Assembly: GCF_001647285.1 (NCBI RefSeq)
Contig: NZ_LRML01000001.1
Span: forward strand, 62,001-126,000
Length of the DNA: 64,000 bases
Reading direction: 5' to 3'
From: Rufibacter roseus
Lineage (GTDB): Bacteria > Bacteroidota > Bacteroidia > Cytophagales > Hymenobacteraceae
Part shown: positions 1-8,285 of the stretch, one piece after another
How the letters are laid out: each line of letters starts with the position of its first letter
How positions within the stretch are numbered: position 1 is the first letter of the stretch
The notes under the pieces: model-generated
Databases searched by the model: none
What the model was told of the DNA's origin: nothing
Seen by the model: only the letters and a program-made list of their open reading frames with translations
Made by a program: the position numbers and the translations under genes

Positions 1-2466
1 TTAAATCCTAATGACATTGAAAGCGTTTCTGTTTTAAAAGATGCAGGAAGTGCGGCTATTTACGGCTCAAGGGCTGCCAACGGTGTAATCTTGGTTACTA
101 CCAAAAAAGGTAAGAAAAATACTCGTCCTGCTGTTACTTATAATGCTTTAGTAGGTATACAAGAGCCTAGGGTATTATATAAACCAGTAAAGGGATATGA
201 AAATGCCCTTCTTAGAAGCCAGGCCGCTGTTAACGCAGGCTTGCCTCCCATATACGGCCCAGATGATATTAGAAGGATTCAAGAACAGGGAGATAATGAA
301 TGGTTTCTAAATACCATCCTTCAAAACGCGCTGCAGCAGTCTCATAATGTCTCAGTTTCTGGTGGGGGTGAAAATTCTACTTACCTGGTGTCTGCCGGGG
401 TTGCAGATCAAAGAAGTAATTTAGTAGGCCCTGATTATGGACACACACGGTATAATTACCGGCTAAATCTTTCTAACGAGTACGGTAAGTTTAAGCTAAC
501 TAGTATTCTTGCTTACACGCGTAGTCAAATCAAAGACCACTCTAATTCAACCCAATTCCTGATTGTTGACGCAGGGAGAGTACCTACTTACTATCAGCTT
601 AAAGATGAGCAAGGGCGGTATTTGACAAATGATGTTCTATCTGAATATAACCCGTTAGGAGTATTAGAACAAGGGGGGTACCGTAAATATGACAATGACA
701 ATATATTGGGTAACATCAATGCAGAGTATGAATTAACTGACTTCTTAAAGGTTAGGGGAGTTTTTGGGGGTAGTGTAACCTCAAACAATCACTTTGCCAG
801 AACAATACAGGTTGATTATTTCCCTAGTGGTACTTATGGAGCAAACCGTAATACCAATGATGAGAGCAGCAGGCACATCTCGTTGAACACTCAGTTACTA
901 GCAGAATTTAACAAAACTTTCAATCAAGATCATATTACAAATGTTTTAGTGGGTGTTGCCAATGAATCTAACACCAGCCGGGGTATTGGCTTATTTAGAA
1001 CTAACACTGATCCTGAGTTAGGTACTCCAGTAACTGAAACCGTTATTGGTACTGGTTCTTATAACTCCCATGAAAGATTAGTAGAAAGTGCTTTGAACTC
1101 TGTCTTCGGTAGAGTGTCTTATTCTTTCAGAGACAAATACTTTGGAGAGTTTAATTTTAGATATGATGGATCTTCTAAATTCAGAAGTACCAACAGATGG
1201 GGCTTCTTTCCATCAATTTCAGCAGGTTACCGCATTAGTGAAGAAAACTTTTTATCAGGGTATAGAGATAGAATAGGAGACCTTAAGTTGAGAGGGTCTT
1301 ATGGTATTCTTGGGAACCAGGCTGTAGGAGACTACCAATATCTGAGCACCTATTTTACCTTTCAAAACGCTTACGGCTTTAATAATGTAGGGGTTGGGGG
1401 TACAGGATTTACCTTTGCCAACCAAGATATCAGATGGGAAAAGGGAGCAACACTCAACTTTGGGGTAGATGCGAGCTTCTTAAATAATGCCTTAACCCTA
1501 TCTCTAGACTATTTTGATAAGACCACCAGTGACATGTTGGTGCCGCCTATTATTCCTGCGCTTTTTGGTGCCAGCCTGCAAGACTATAATGCCGGTAAGT
1601 TTAATAACAGAGGCTGGGAAATTAACTTAAACTACCGCGTCTCCCACTCAATATTTGACCATTCATTCTCATTTAACCTTGGGGACTCTAAAAACAAAGT
1701 AGTCTTTATTGAAGGAGGGGAAGTGTTGGGTCGTGCAGATGAGATGCAAAGAATACGCAGAGACGGATTGCCTTATAATTCATACGTTGGGTTTCTTCGG
1801 GACGGTTACTTTCAGAACCTTGAAGAAATTGAAAGAGGACCTAAGCCAGCTGGTTTAAACTTATCTCCAGGTGATAACAGATATGTTGATGCAAACGGTG
1901 ATAATGTCATTGATAATAATGACTTGTTTGTTTTAGGCAACCCTTTCCCACGCTATACATTTGGAGCTACCTATAACTTGAGAGTGAAAGGATTTGACCT
2001 GACCCTTTTCTTCCAAGGAGTTGGCAAGAGAAGTACATTCATAAGAGGTGAATTGGTAGAGCCATTCCATTTCAATTATTCTCAGGTAATGTATCAGCAC
2101 CAATTAGATTTCTGGACTCCTCAGAACCCGAATGCCAGGTATCCAAGGCTGGCGGCTGCAGGTAGCCAATCTGTAGAAAATAATTTCAGAAGAGGTTCTG
2201 ACATGTATATCTATGATGCTTCCTATGTAAGACTGAAAAACTTGCAAGTAGGCTATACTCTTCCTGCTACTCTTATAAATAAAGTAGGTTTGAAGTCAAT
2301 GAGAGCCTATTTCTCTGGTCAAAACTTGTATACCCTCTCTAAGTTGAAATTCTTAGATCCTGAGATCACAGAGTTTGATAATAACCTTAGAAACAGCGGA
2401 GCAAATAGTGGTAGAGCGTACCCTACCCCAGTGTATTATGGCTTTGGTCTTGACGTTACTTTCTAA
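1..2466 (+). CDS. SusC/RagA-family TonB-linked outer-membrane transporter (5' partial)
   Basis: This is the glycan importer of a polysaccharide utilisation locus: a TonB-dependent beta-barrel that works with SusD to bring oligosaccharides into the periplasm. The frame is open from base 1, and the first residues ([20 protein letters not shown], then [16 protein letters not shown]) are the hallmark end of the SusC plug domain, so the signal peptide, carboxypeptidase-like domain and TonB box lie before the window. The first in-frame ATG at 91 is internal and not a start. The rest is the barrel, ending in an aromatic-rich strand (GFGLDVTF) typical of outer-membrane barrels. The SusD gene starts 13 bases after the stop. 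The GH76/GH125/GH92 genes downstream suggest alpha-mannan oligosaccharides as substrate; this is inference. Confidence 0.96.
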   Translation, partial: LNPNDIESVSVLKDAGSAAIYGSRAANGVILVTTKKGKKNTRPAVTYNALVGIQEPRVLYKPVKGYENALLRSQAAVNAGLPPIYGPDDIRRIQEQGDNEWFLNTILQNALQQSHNVSVSGGGENSTYLVSAGVADQRSNLVGPDYGHTRYNYRLNLSNEYGKFKLTSILAYTRSQIKDHSNSTQFLIVDAGRVPTYYQLKDEQGRYLTNDVLSEYNPLGVLEQGGYRKYDNDNILGNINAEYELTDFLKVRGVFGGSVTSNNHFARTIQVDYFPSGTYGANRNTNDESSRHISLNTQLLAEFNKTFNQDHITNVLVGVANESNTSRGIGLFRTNTDPELGTPVTETVIGTGSYNSHERLVESALNSVFGRVSYSFRDKYFGEFNFRYDGSSKFRSTNRWGFFPSISAGYRISEENFLSGYRDRIGDLKLRGSYGILGNQAVGDYQYLSTYFTFQNAYGFNNVGVGGTGFTFANQDIRWEKGATLNFGVDASFLNNALTLSLDYFDKTTSDMLVPPIIPALFGASLQDYNAGKFNNRGWEINLNYRVSHSIFDHSFSFNLGDSKNKVVFIEGGEVLGRADEMQRIRRDGLPYNSYVGFLRDGYFQNLEEIERGPKPAGLNLSPGDNRYVDANGDNVIDNNDLFVLGNPFPRYTFGATYNLRVKGFDLTLFFQGVGKRSTFIRGELVEPFHFNYSQVMYQHQLDFWTPQNPNARYPRLAAAGSQSVENNFRRGSDMYIYDASYVRLKNLQVGYTLPATLINKVGLKSMRAYFSGQNLYTLSKLKFLDPEITEFDNNLRNSGANSGRAYPTPVYYGFGLDVTF

Positions 2467-2479
2467 ATTGATTAAACAC

Positions 2480-4108
2480 ATGAATAAGTTTTCAAAATTA
2501 GCTATCTACGTAGTGGGGGTTCTGTCAATCTCCCTCACGGCATGTAATAATGATTTAGATTTATATCCAGAAAGTCGTTTTACAGATGCTAACTATTGGA
2601 CTACAACTGAAAAGGCATTGAGTGTACTTAACACTGCCTATTCTCAGATGTACCGTAGTGATTATTATTTCTATAATGAAGGCATGTCTGATAATGCCTA
2701 TAATGGAAGGGGAGACCAAAACGGAGTAGCTTCTCTGGCAGCAGGTTCATATGATCCTTCACTTGGCCGAATAAGCGATGAGTGGGGTTACCATTATGCC
2801 GGTATTAAAACTTGTCACATTTTTTTAGAAAATGTTGACAGAGTAGCAAGTATGGATCCTGCTTTGAAAGAAAGAATGAAAGCAGAGGCAAGATTCATCA
2901 GAGCTTTTCATTATTTCTACTTAATGACATGGTATGGAAGTGTGCCACTTTTCGAACGTGATCTTACAGTTGAAGAGGCAAAAACAATTTCTAGAACGCC
3001 GCGTCCGTTAGTACTTGACTTTGTGTTAAATGAATTAACCCAGATAGCGGATATCTTACCGGTCAACACGGCATATGCTGCCGCAGATAAAGGAAGAATC
3101 ACCAAAGGCGCAGCCATTGCTCTTAAAGCCAGAACATTATTGTATGAAGGGCGGTGGCAGGATGTGATAAATACTTGTGAGCTGCTCTTAAATAACGCTA
3201 ACGGAACTTATAGCTTGTTCCCATCTTATAACGGGTTGTTTCTGCCTCAGAATGAAAACAACAATGAAGTTATTTTAGACCTGCAGTTTGTTCCTCAGTT
3301 TAGGGCTTATAATCATTTCTTTGATATAGCACCTCTGGCTGTTGGTGCTAGGTTAAATAATCTTGCTCCTACCCAAGAATTAGTTGACAGTTACTTGACA
3401 TTAAATGGTAAAAGAATACGGGAAACAGGATCAGGCTATGATGAAAGTAATCCTTATACTAATCGTGATCCTAGGCTTGCGGCCACTATTGTTTATCATA
3501 ATTATAGGTGGACTAAACCAGATGGCTCGGTAGTTACTATTTATACCAAACCAGGAACGGACCCTTCTAGTGCCAAACCGGATGAGTACAGACCAGGAGG
3601 AGTTAGTTCACCTACTGGTTACTACTTCAGAAAGTATTATGATCCTGCATCGGGGCCTAACTTTTTGTCAGGGTTGAATTTGATTCTGATTCGTTATGCG
3701 GATGTTTTATTAATGTACGCTGAAGCCAAACATGAGCTTGGGCAAATGAACGAAGCAGTTTGGAACCAAACAATTAGACCTATTCGTGCCCGTGCTGGTT
3801 TCACGGATCCGGCAGCGTTAAACTATCCAGCCCTAGGGGATCAGGAAATGAGAAGTCTCATTAGAAATGAACGCCGCATTGAATTAGCCCTTGAAAATAA
3901 ACGCATTTTCGACATCAGAAGATGGGAAATTGCTGAGGATGTTTTGAATGGTTGGGCGCATGGCGCTCAGTTCGGACCTGCTGCCGTTGATAACGGGTAC
4001 ATCAGAGTTAATCAAAGAACTTTTGACCCAAGCAAACATTATCTGTGGCCTATTCCTCGGACTGAAAGAGCCTTAAATCCGAATTTATCTCAGAACCCCA
4101 ATTGGTAA
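2480..4108 (+). CDS. SusD/RagB-family nutrient-binding lipoprotein
   Basis: Surface glycan-binding lipoprotein that caps the SusC barrel. The start at 2480 is chosen because it gives a clean lipoprotein signal (MNKFSKLAIYVVGVLSISLTAC, Cys22 as the lipidation site). The frame is open back to 2375 inside susC, but that extension would bury the signal peptide. The length of 542 aa is normal for the family. The C-terminal third carries the conserved RRIELALENKRIFDIRRW stretch and the usual ending LWPIPRTERALNPNLSQNPNW. It is translated right after susC and is almost certainly co-transcribed with it and with the SusE-like gene 33 bases downstream. Confidence 0.96.
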   Translation: MNKFSKLAIYVVGVLSISLTACNNDLDLYPESRFTDANYWTTTEKALSVLNTAYSQMYRSDYYFYNEGMSDNAYNGRGDQNGVASLAAGSYDPSLGRISDEWGYHYAGIKTCHIFLENVDRVASMDPALKERMKAEARFIRAFHYFYLMTWYGSVPLFERDLTVEEAKTISRTPRPLVLDFVLNELTQIADILPVNTAYAAADKGRITKGAAIALKARTLLYEGRWQDVINTCELLLNNANGTYSLFPSYNGLFLPQNENNNEVILDLQFVPQFRAYNHFFDIAPLAVGARLNNLAPTQELVDSYLTLNGKRIRETGSGYDESNPYTNRDPRLAATIVYHNYRWTKPDGSVVTIYTKPGTDPSSAKPDEYRPGGVSSPTGYYFRKYYDPASGPNFLSGLNLILIRYADVLLMYAEAKHELGQMNEAVWNQTIRPIRARAGFTDPAALNYPALGDQEMRSLIRNERRIELALENKRIFDIRRWEIAEDVLNGWAHGAQFGPAAVDNGYIRVNQRTFDPSKHYLWPIPRTERALNPNLSQNPNW

Positions 4109-4141
4109 CATATTAAACTTTAACCTTCTAGCAATTTACAT

Positions 4142-5278
4142 ATGAAAAACTTACATATTCTCCGGTTATGTACCTGGGTAGCGGCTCTGTTCTTATTTGC
4201 AAGCTGTGAAGATGACAAAGAGCTTGACCACACGCAGGTGACAGAGGTGACAAACTTATATACACCTGAAAACAATAAGTTTATCAAACTAGAGCCGGCT
4301 ACAGGCAGCGCTGTATTCGAATGGGCTCCTGCCAAAGCCGAAGACAATGGATTAGTATTTTATGAGGTGGTTTTTGACGAAGAGACAGGAGACTTTTCTG
4401 ATCCTCTTTACATCATAGAATCAGATAACAATGGAATGAGCACTTCCTTGACCATGAGCTATGGCACATTAAACCAAGTGGCTAAAATGGCAGGTATTGC
4501 TTCTCAGGAAATAGGAAAAGTGAAATGGACAGTTTTTTCCTCAAAAGGCATTAATGTTAAAAAACCTTCTATTTCCTATATGCTAGAGTTGGAACGGCCT
4601 GCAGGTTTCTCCGAAATACCATCTGCACTATTCTTAACAGGGTCTGCTACAGAAGCTGGGGAGACGGTAAGTGAAGCTATTCCTTTTAAACAGACAAGGC
4701 CGGGTGAGTTCGAAATCTATACCGCGTTAAAGGCTGGTACTTACAAATTCATTTCTAGCACTACTGGTACTCCTTTAACTTTCTCTATTCAAGATGGCAA
4801 AATGGTAGAGGGGGGCGCAACTACAGTAACCGGAGATCAGAAAGTTTACCGCATCCGCTTAAATTTAAATAATGCCACTGCTGAATTCACAGAGATTAAA
4901 TCTTTGGGTCTGTGGTTTTCTGCAGAGAACAAGATTTGGTATGAATTGCCTTATACAGGAAAAGGTACTTGGGAAATCAAGAACGCTCCGGTAGAGTTTT
5001 TCCAAGAGAGCTGGGGTCGTGATGAGCGTTATAAATTCAGATTTACAGTGGTTAATGAGGCTGGGCAAGAATCAATGGAATGGTATGGCAGCCAAAATAG
5101 AGACAATAGCCGACCAACTGCCAGTACCCAACCAACTTATTGGTATATGGTTCCGGTAGATAACTCACGGTACGATTTCGCTTTCAAATTTAACGCAGAT
5201 GCAGACCGCAAAAATGCTGATATCAAAGTTATTTTTAGCGGGACATCACCCTATACGCATTCAGTTACAGTGAAATAG
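4142..5278 (+). CDS. SusE/SusF-like surface glycan-binding lipoprotein
   Basis: 378 aa lipoprotein (lipobox FASC, Cys22). The N-terminal roughly 130 residues look like the SusE N-terminal domain, an immunoglobulin-like fold, with PENNKFIKLEPATGSAVFEW near residues 40-60. The rest appears to be two beta-rich modules like the tandem starch-binding-type domains of SusE/SusF proteins (for example SALFLTGSATEAGETVSEAI around residue 160). It probably binds polysaccharide on the cell surface next to SusC/SusD. Its place directly after susD supports this. It is followed by a perfect 18-bp inverted repeat that may end or attenuate the susCDE part of the operon. The exact substrate cannot be read from the sequence. 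Confidence 0.82.
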   Translation: MKNLHILRLCTWVAALFLFASCEDDKELDHTQVTEVTNLYTPENNKFIKLEPATGSAVFEWAPAKAEDNGLVFYEVVFDEETGDFSDPLYIIESDNNGMSTSLTMSYGTLNQVAKMAGIASQEIGKVKWTVFSSKGINVKKPSISYMLELERPAGFSEIPSALFLTGSATEAGETVSEAIPFKQTRPGEFEIYTALKAGTYKFISSTTGTPLTFSIQDGKMVEGGATTVTGDQKVYRIRLNLNNATAEFTEIKSLGLWFSAENKIWYELPYTGKGTWEIKNAPVEFFQESWGRDERYKFRFTVVNEAGQESMEWYGSQNRDNSRPTASTQPTYWYMVPVDNSRYDFAFKFNADADRKNADIKVIFSGTSPYTHSVTVK

Positions 5279-5284
5279 TTACTG

Positions 5285-5333
5285 GCTCACCTCCAGCTTC
5301 AATCAATTAAAAGATTTGAAGCTGGAGGTGAGC
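5285..5333 (+). terminator. Perfect 18-bp inverted repeat after the SusE-like gene
   Basis: Arms 5285-5302 and 5316-5333 are perfect complements with a 13-base loop. There is only a weak, AT-rich tail after it (TTTTAAATTTTC), so it may be a partial terminator, a processing site or an mRNA 3' stabiliser that lets susCDE be expressed more strongly than the enzymes downstream. Confidence 0.6.
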
Positions 5334-5355
5334 ATCACTTTTAAATTTTCATTTT

Positions 5356-6516
5356 ATGAAAAAGTTGGTTTTAAGAGGATTTCTATATTTTAACCTAGTG
5401 GCCTTAATGGCCACGTTTAGCGCTTGTGAAGAAGATCCCTTTCCGTTATATGACCGGCAGTCTGCTGTTGTAGATTACAACTGGGCAGCAACCGCAGACT
5501 CTTTGCAAGACAAAACAAACAGTACCTTTCTTTCTGCTGATGGAAAATATTTCGTGCAGAATAATACTGGCAATGCAAGCTTCAACTACTGGTGGAACGC
5601 TCATGTCTTAGATATCATGGTGGATGCTTATATCCGTACAAATGATCCAGTGTATGTGCAAAGAATGAAGTTTCTGTTAAATGGTATCAGAGACAAGAAC
5701 GGCGGACGTTTGCAGAATGAATACTATGATGATATGGAATGGTTGGCCTTATCAAGCCTAAGGGCGTATGAGGCAACGCAGGATCAAGCTTTCTTAGACG
5801 CCACATTGCTTCTTTGGCAGGATATTAAAACAGGCTTAAATGATAATCAGGGGGGAGGTATTGCCTGGAGAAAGTCACAGCTAGATTATAAAAACACTCC
5901 AGCTAATGCCCCTGCTATCATACTTGCAGCAAGGCTGTACCAGATGCGAAATAATCAGCAAGATTTAGACTTAGCAAAAAGTCTATACACTTGGCTTAAA
6001 TCTACGTTGGTTGATCCGGCAACTGGTATTGTGTGGGACGGCATTAATAGAACAGGTAACGGGCAAATTGACAAGAGCTGGATATTTACTTACAATCAAG
6101 GCGTTTTTATTGGGGCTGCCCAGGAATTATACAAAGCTACTAGCGAACAGGCCTACCTGACTGATGCGGTACGTACGGCCAATGTTGTCCTTAACAGTCC
6201 TGATCTATCACCGGGTGGTATTCTTAAAAGTGAAAACCAAGGTGACGGCGGGTTATTCAAAGGTATTCTCGTGAGATACCTGACAAATTTAATTTTAGAG
6301 CCTAACGTGTCACAGTCAGATAAAACTAAATTTATCAATTTCCTGAAGTACAACGGACAAACTCTATACTCGAAAGGCATCCGGAGACCTTCATTGATGA
6401 TAAGCCCTGATTGGAGAAGTATGCCTGGGGAGTCTACTGATTTAGCTACCCAACTATCTGGTGTAATGCTAATAGAAGCGCTAGCGAAGTTAGATGCATT
6501 AAACCTATTAGATTAA
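5356..6516 (+). CDS. GH76 endo-alpha-1,6-mannanase, lipoprotein
   Basis: Predicted surface or periplasmic endo-acting enzyme that cuts the alpha-1,6-linked backbone of fungal/yeast mannan. The lipoprotein signal has its lipid cysteine at Cys24 (FSAC). The GH76 catalytic double Asp is visible in YYDDMEW (Asp125-Asp126). Other family blocks are NYWWNAHVLDIMVDAYIR, GGGIAWRKSQLDYKNTPANA and WIFTYNQGVFIGA, as expected for the (alpha/alpha)6 barrel. At 386 aa the length is normal for one domain. It follows the SusCDE set and precedes GH125 and GH92, the standard order of work for mannan: cut the backbone, then trim. Confidence 0.93.
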   Translation: MKKLVLRGFLYFNLVALMATFSACEEDPFPLYDRQSAVVDYNWAATADSLQDKTNSTFLSADGKYFVQNNTGNASFNYWWNAHVLDIMVDAYIRTNDPVYVQRMKFLLNGIRDKNGGRLQNEYYDDMEWLALSSLRAYEATQDQAFLDATLLLWQDIKTGLNDNQGGGIAWRKSQLDYKNTPANAPAIILAARLYQMRNNQQDLDLAKSLYTWLKSTLVDPATGIVWDGINRTGNGQIDKSWIFTYNQGVFIGAAQELYKATSEQAYLTDAVRTANVVLNSPDLSPGGILKSENQGDGGLFKGILVRYLTNLILEPNVSQSDKTKFINFLKYNGQTLYSKGIRRPSLMISPDWRSMPGESTDLATQLSGVMLIEALAKLDALNLLD

Positions 6517-6541
6517 ACCATAAGTCACACTTTATGAGGGA

Positions 6542-6570
6542 GCAATAGAGCATGAAATAGGCTCTATTGC
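6542..6570 (+). terminator. Hairpin between GH76 and GH125 genes
   Basis: 10-bp arms GCAATAGAGC (6542-6551) and GCTCTATTGC (6561-6570) with a 9-base loop and no strong T-run. It may be an intra-operon processing or stabilising hairpin rather than a full terminator. Confidence 0.45.
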
Positions 6571-6612
6571 CCTACCTCTTCTTGCCTGAATTTTTTAAAA
6601 CGTACAAACAAA

Positions 6613-8031
6613 ATGAACAGACGTACTTTTCTGCAAAGCACTGCGCTCGTTGGCACAGGTATGCTTATAATCCCTTTATCAATAGCTTCCACTCCAAATA
6701 CTTATCCAACCGTACGCATTCCGGCCGCTAAGCGCAATTTTAAAAGCAAATCCATTGACAAGGCCATCAATGAATTCCAGAAGAATGTAAAAGATAAAGA
6801 GCTGGGCTGGTTGTTTGAAAATTGTTTCCCAAGCACTCTGGATACTACCGTTACTTTTAAAACTGAAAATGGCGAGCCTTACACCTATGTCATAACAGGT
6901 GACATAGATGCCATGTGGCTGCGGGATAGCTCGGCTCAGGTTTGGCCGTACCTGAAGTTCGTAAATAAAGACGAACCGTTAAAACAACTTATTGCCGGGG
7001 TTATCAATCAGCAGACGAAGTCAATTTTAAAAGACCCTTATGCCAACGCATTTTACGGTGATGAATCTAAAGTAGGGGAGTGGAAATCTGACCACACAGA
7101 CATGCAACCTGGGGTGCACGAGCGCAAATGGGAAATAGATTCTTTATGCTATCCCATCAGGTTGGCATACCAGTACTGGAAAACTACCGGAGATACAAAG
7201 CCTTTTGATGCGGATTGGCAGAAAGCCATAAAGCTGACGTTGAAGACATTCAGAGAGCAGCAACGCAAAGAGGACCTGGGGCCATACAAATTCCAGAGAA
7301 CTACTCCTTTTGCCACAGATACTCTGTCAATGGGAGGCTATGGAAATCCGGTAAAACCGGTCGGGCTGATTTGTTCGGCATTCAGACCCAGTGACGATGC
7401 AACCGTCTATTCGTTTTTAATTCCTTCTAACTTCTTTGCAGTTGTCAGCTTACGCGAAGGTGCAGAAATGATAGAGAAAATAGCGAAAGATGCGTCTACC
7501 GCTAAAGACATGCGAGCGCTGGCCTCTGAAGTTGATGCCGCCCTTAAAGAGCACGCAATTATTGATCATCCTAAGCACGGGAAGCTTTACGCCTACGAAG
7601 TAGACGGGTTTGGCTCCTATTATTTAATGGATGACGCTAATGTGCCGAGTCTCTTGTCTTTGCCATATCTAGGGGCAGTAAGCACTTCTGATCCTATCTA
7701 CCAAAATACAAGAAAGTTTATCTTATCTGAAAACAACCCATTCTTCTATAAAGGCACAGCCGGAGAAGGAATTGGAGGGCCACACGTAGGCAGAGATATG
7801 GTTTGGCCAATGGCGATCATTATGCGCGCATTAACCAGCACCAGCGATCAGGAAATCAAGACTTGTATCAACATGCTGAAGAACACCCACGGTGGAACAG
7901 GCTTTATGCACGAGACTTTCCATAAAAATGATCCTAAGAATTTCACCCGTGCATGGTTTGCCTGGGCGAATACCTTATTCGGAGAGTTGCTTTGGCAGAC
8001 CTATGAAGAGAAGCCTAAGCTTCTTGCCTAA
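6613..8031 (+). CDS. GH125 exo-alpha-1,6-mannosidase
   Basis: Exo-acting alpha-1,6-mannosidase of the former DUF1237 family. The N-terminus NRRTFLQS followed by a hydrophobic stretch looks like a twin-arginine (Tat) signal, so export to the periplasm in folded form is likely. Family blocks are GDIDAMWLRDSSAQVWPYL, KWEIDSLCYPI (candidate acid Asp176) and GEGIGGPHVGRDMVWPM (candidate base Glu385). These assignments rest on family motifs, not on alignment. The length of 472 aa is typical. It would remove mannose from the alpha-1,6-manno-oligosaccharides made by the GH76 enzyme encoded just upstream. Confidence 0.94.
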   Translation: MNRRTFLQSTALVGTGMLIIPLSIASTPNTYPTVRIPAAKRNFKSKSIDKAINEFQKNVKDKELGWLFENCFPSTLDTTVTFKTENGEPYTYVITGDIDAMWLRDSSAQVWPYLKFVNKDEPLKQLIAGVINQQTKSILKDPYANAFYGDESKVGEWKSDHTDMQPGVHERKWEIDSLCYPIRLAYQYWKTTGDTKPFDADWQKAIKLTLKTFREQQRKEDLGPYKFQRTTPFATDTLSMGGYGNPVKPVGLICSAFRPSDDATVYSFLIPSNFFAVVSLREGAEMIEKIAKDASTAKDMRALASEVDAALKEHAIIDHPKHGKLYAYEVDGFGSYYLMDDANVPSLLSLPYLGAVSTSDPIYQNTRKFILSENNPFFYKGTAGEGIGGPHVGRDMVWPMAIIMRALTSTSDQEIKTCINMLKNTHGGTGFMHETFHKNDPKNFTRAWFAWANTLFGELLWQTYEEKPKLLA

Positions 8032-8118
8032 GATCAAATATTGACGCACCATCTCAAGAATGCTGAACTTGCTACTAACATTTCAGCTGCTCTTGGCTAG
8101 TGCTTATAATTTCAGATT

Positions 8119-8159
8119 ACTATTCCCTGCTTCATTCAATAGGTGAAGCAGGGAATAGT
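8119..8159 (+). terminator. Perfect 16-bp inverted repeat between GH125 and GH92 genes
   Basis: Arms 8119-8134 and 8144-8159 are perfect complements around a 9-base loop, in the 254-base gap after the GH125 stop. Only scattered T residues follow it, so termination may be partial. The GH92 gene may have its own promoter after it. Confidence 0.5.
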
Positions 8160-8285
8160 AAAGTATTTGCTTTTATAAAATCTTGTTGTGCCTACTGAAT
8201 GACTTCCGGGCTACCAGTCATTCGTGCTTTATCACGGCTGCCTCTTTTTAGTGAAAGCAAGTACTATTTAACCTTTCAAGCATCA

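Noticed and set aside
2375-2479. Upstream extension of the SusD gene overlapping susC
   Set aside because: It would place 35 unrelated residues before a perfect lipoprotein signal. The start at 2480 is better.
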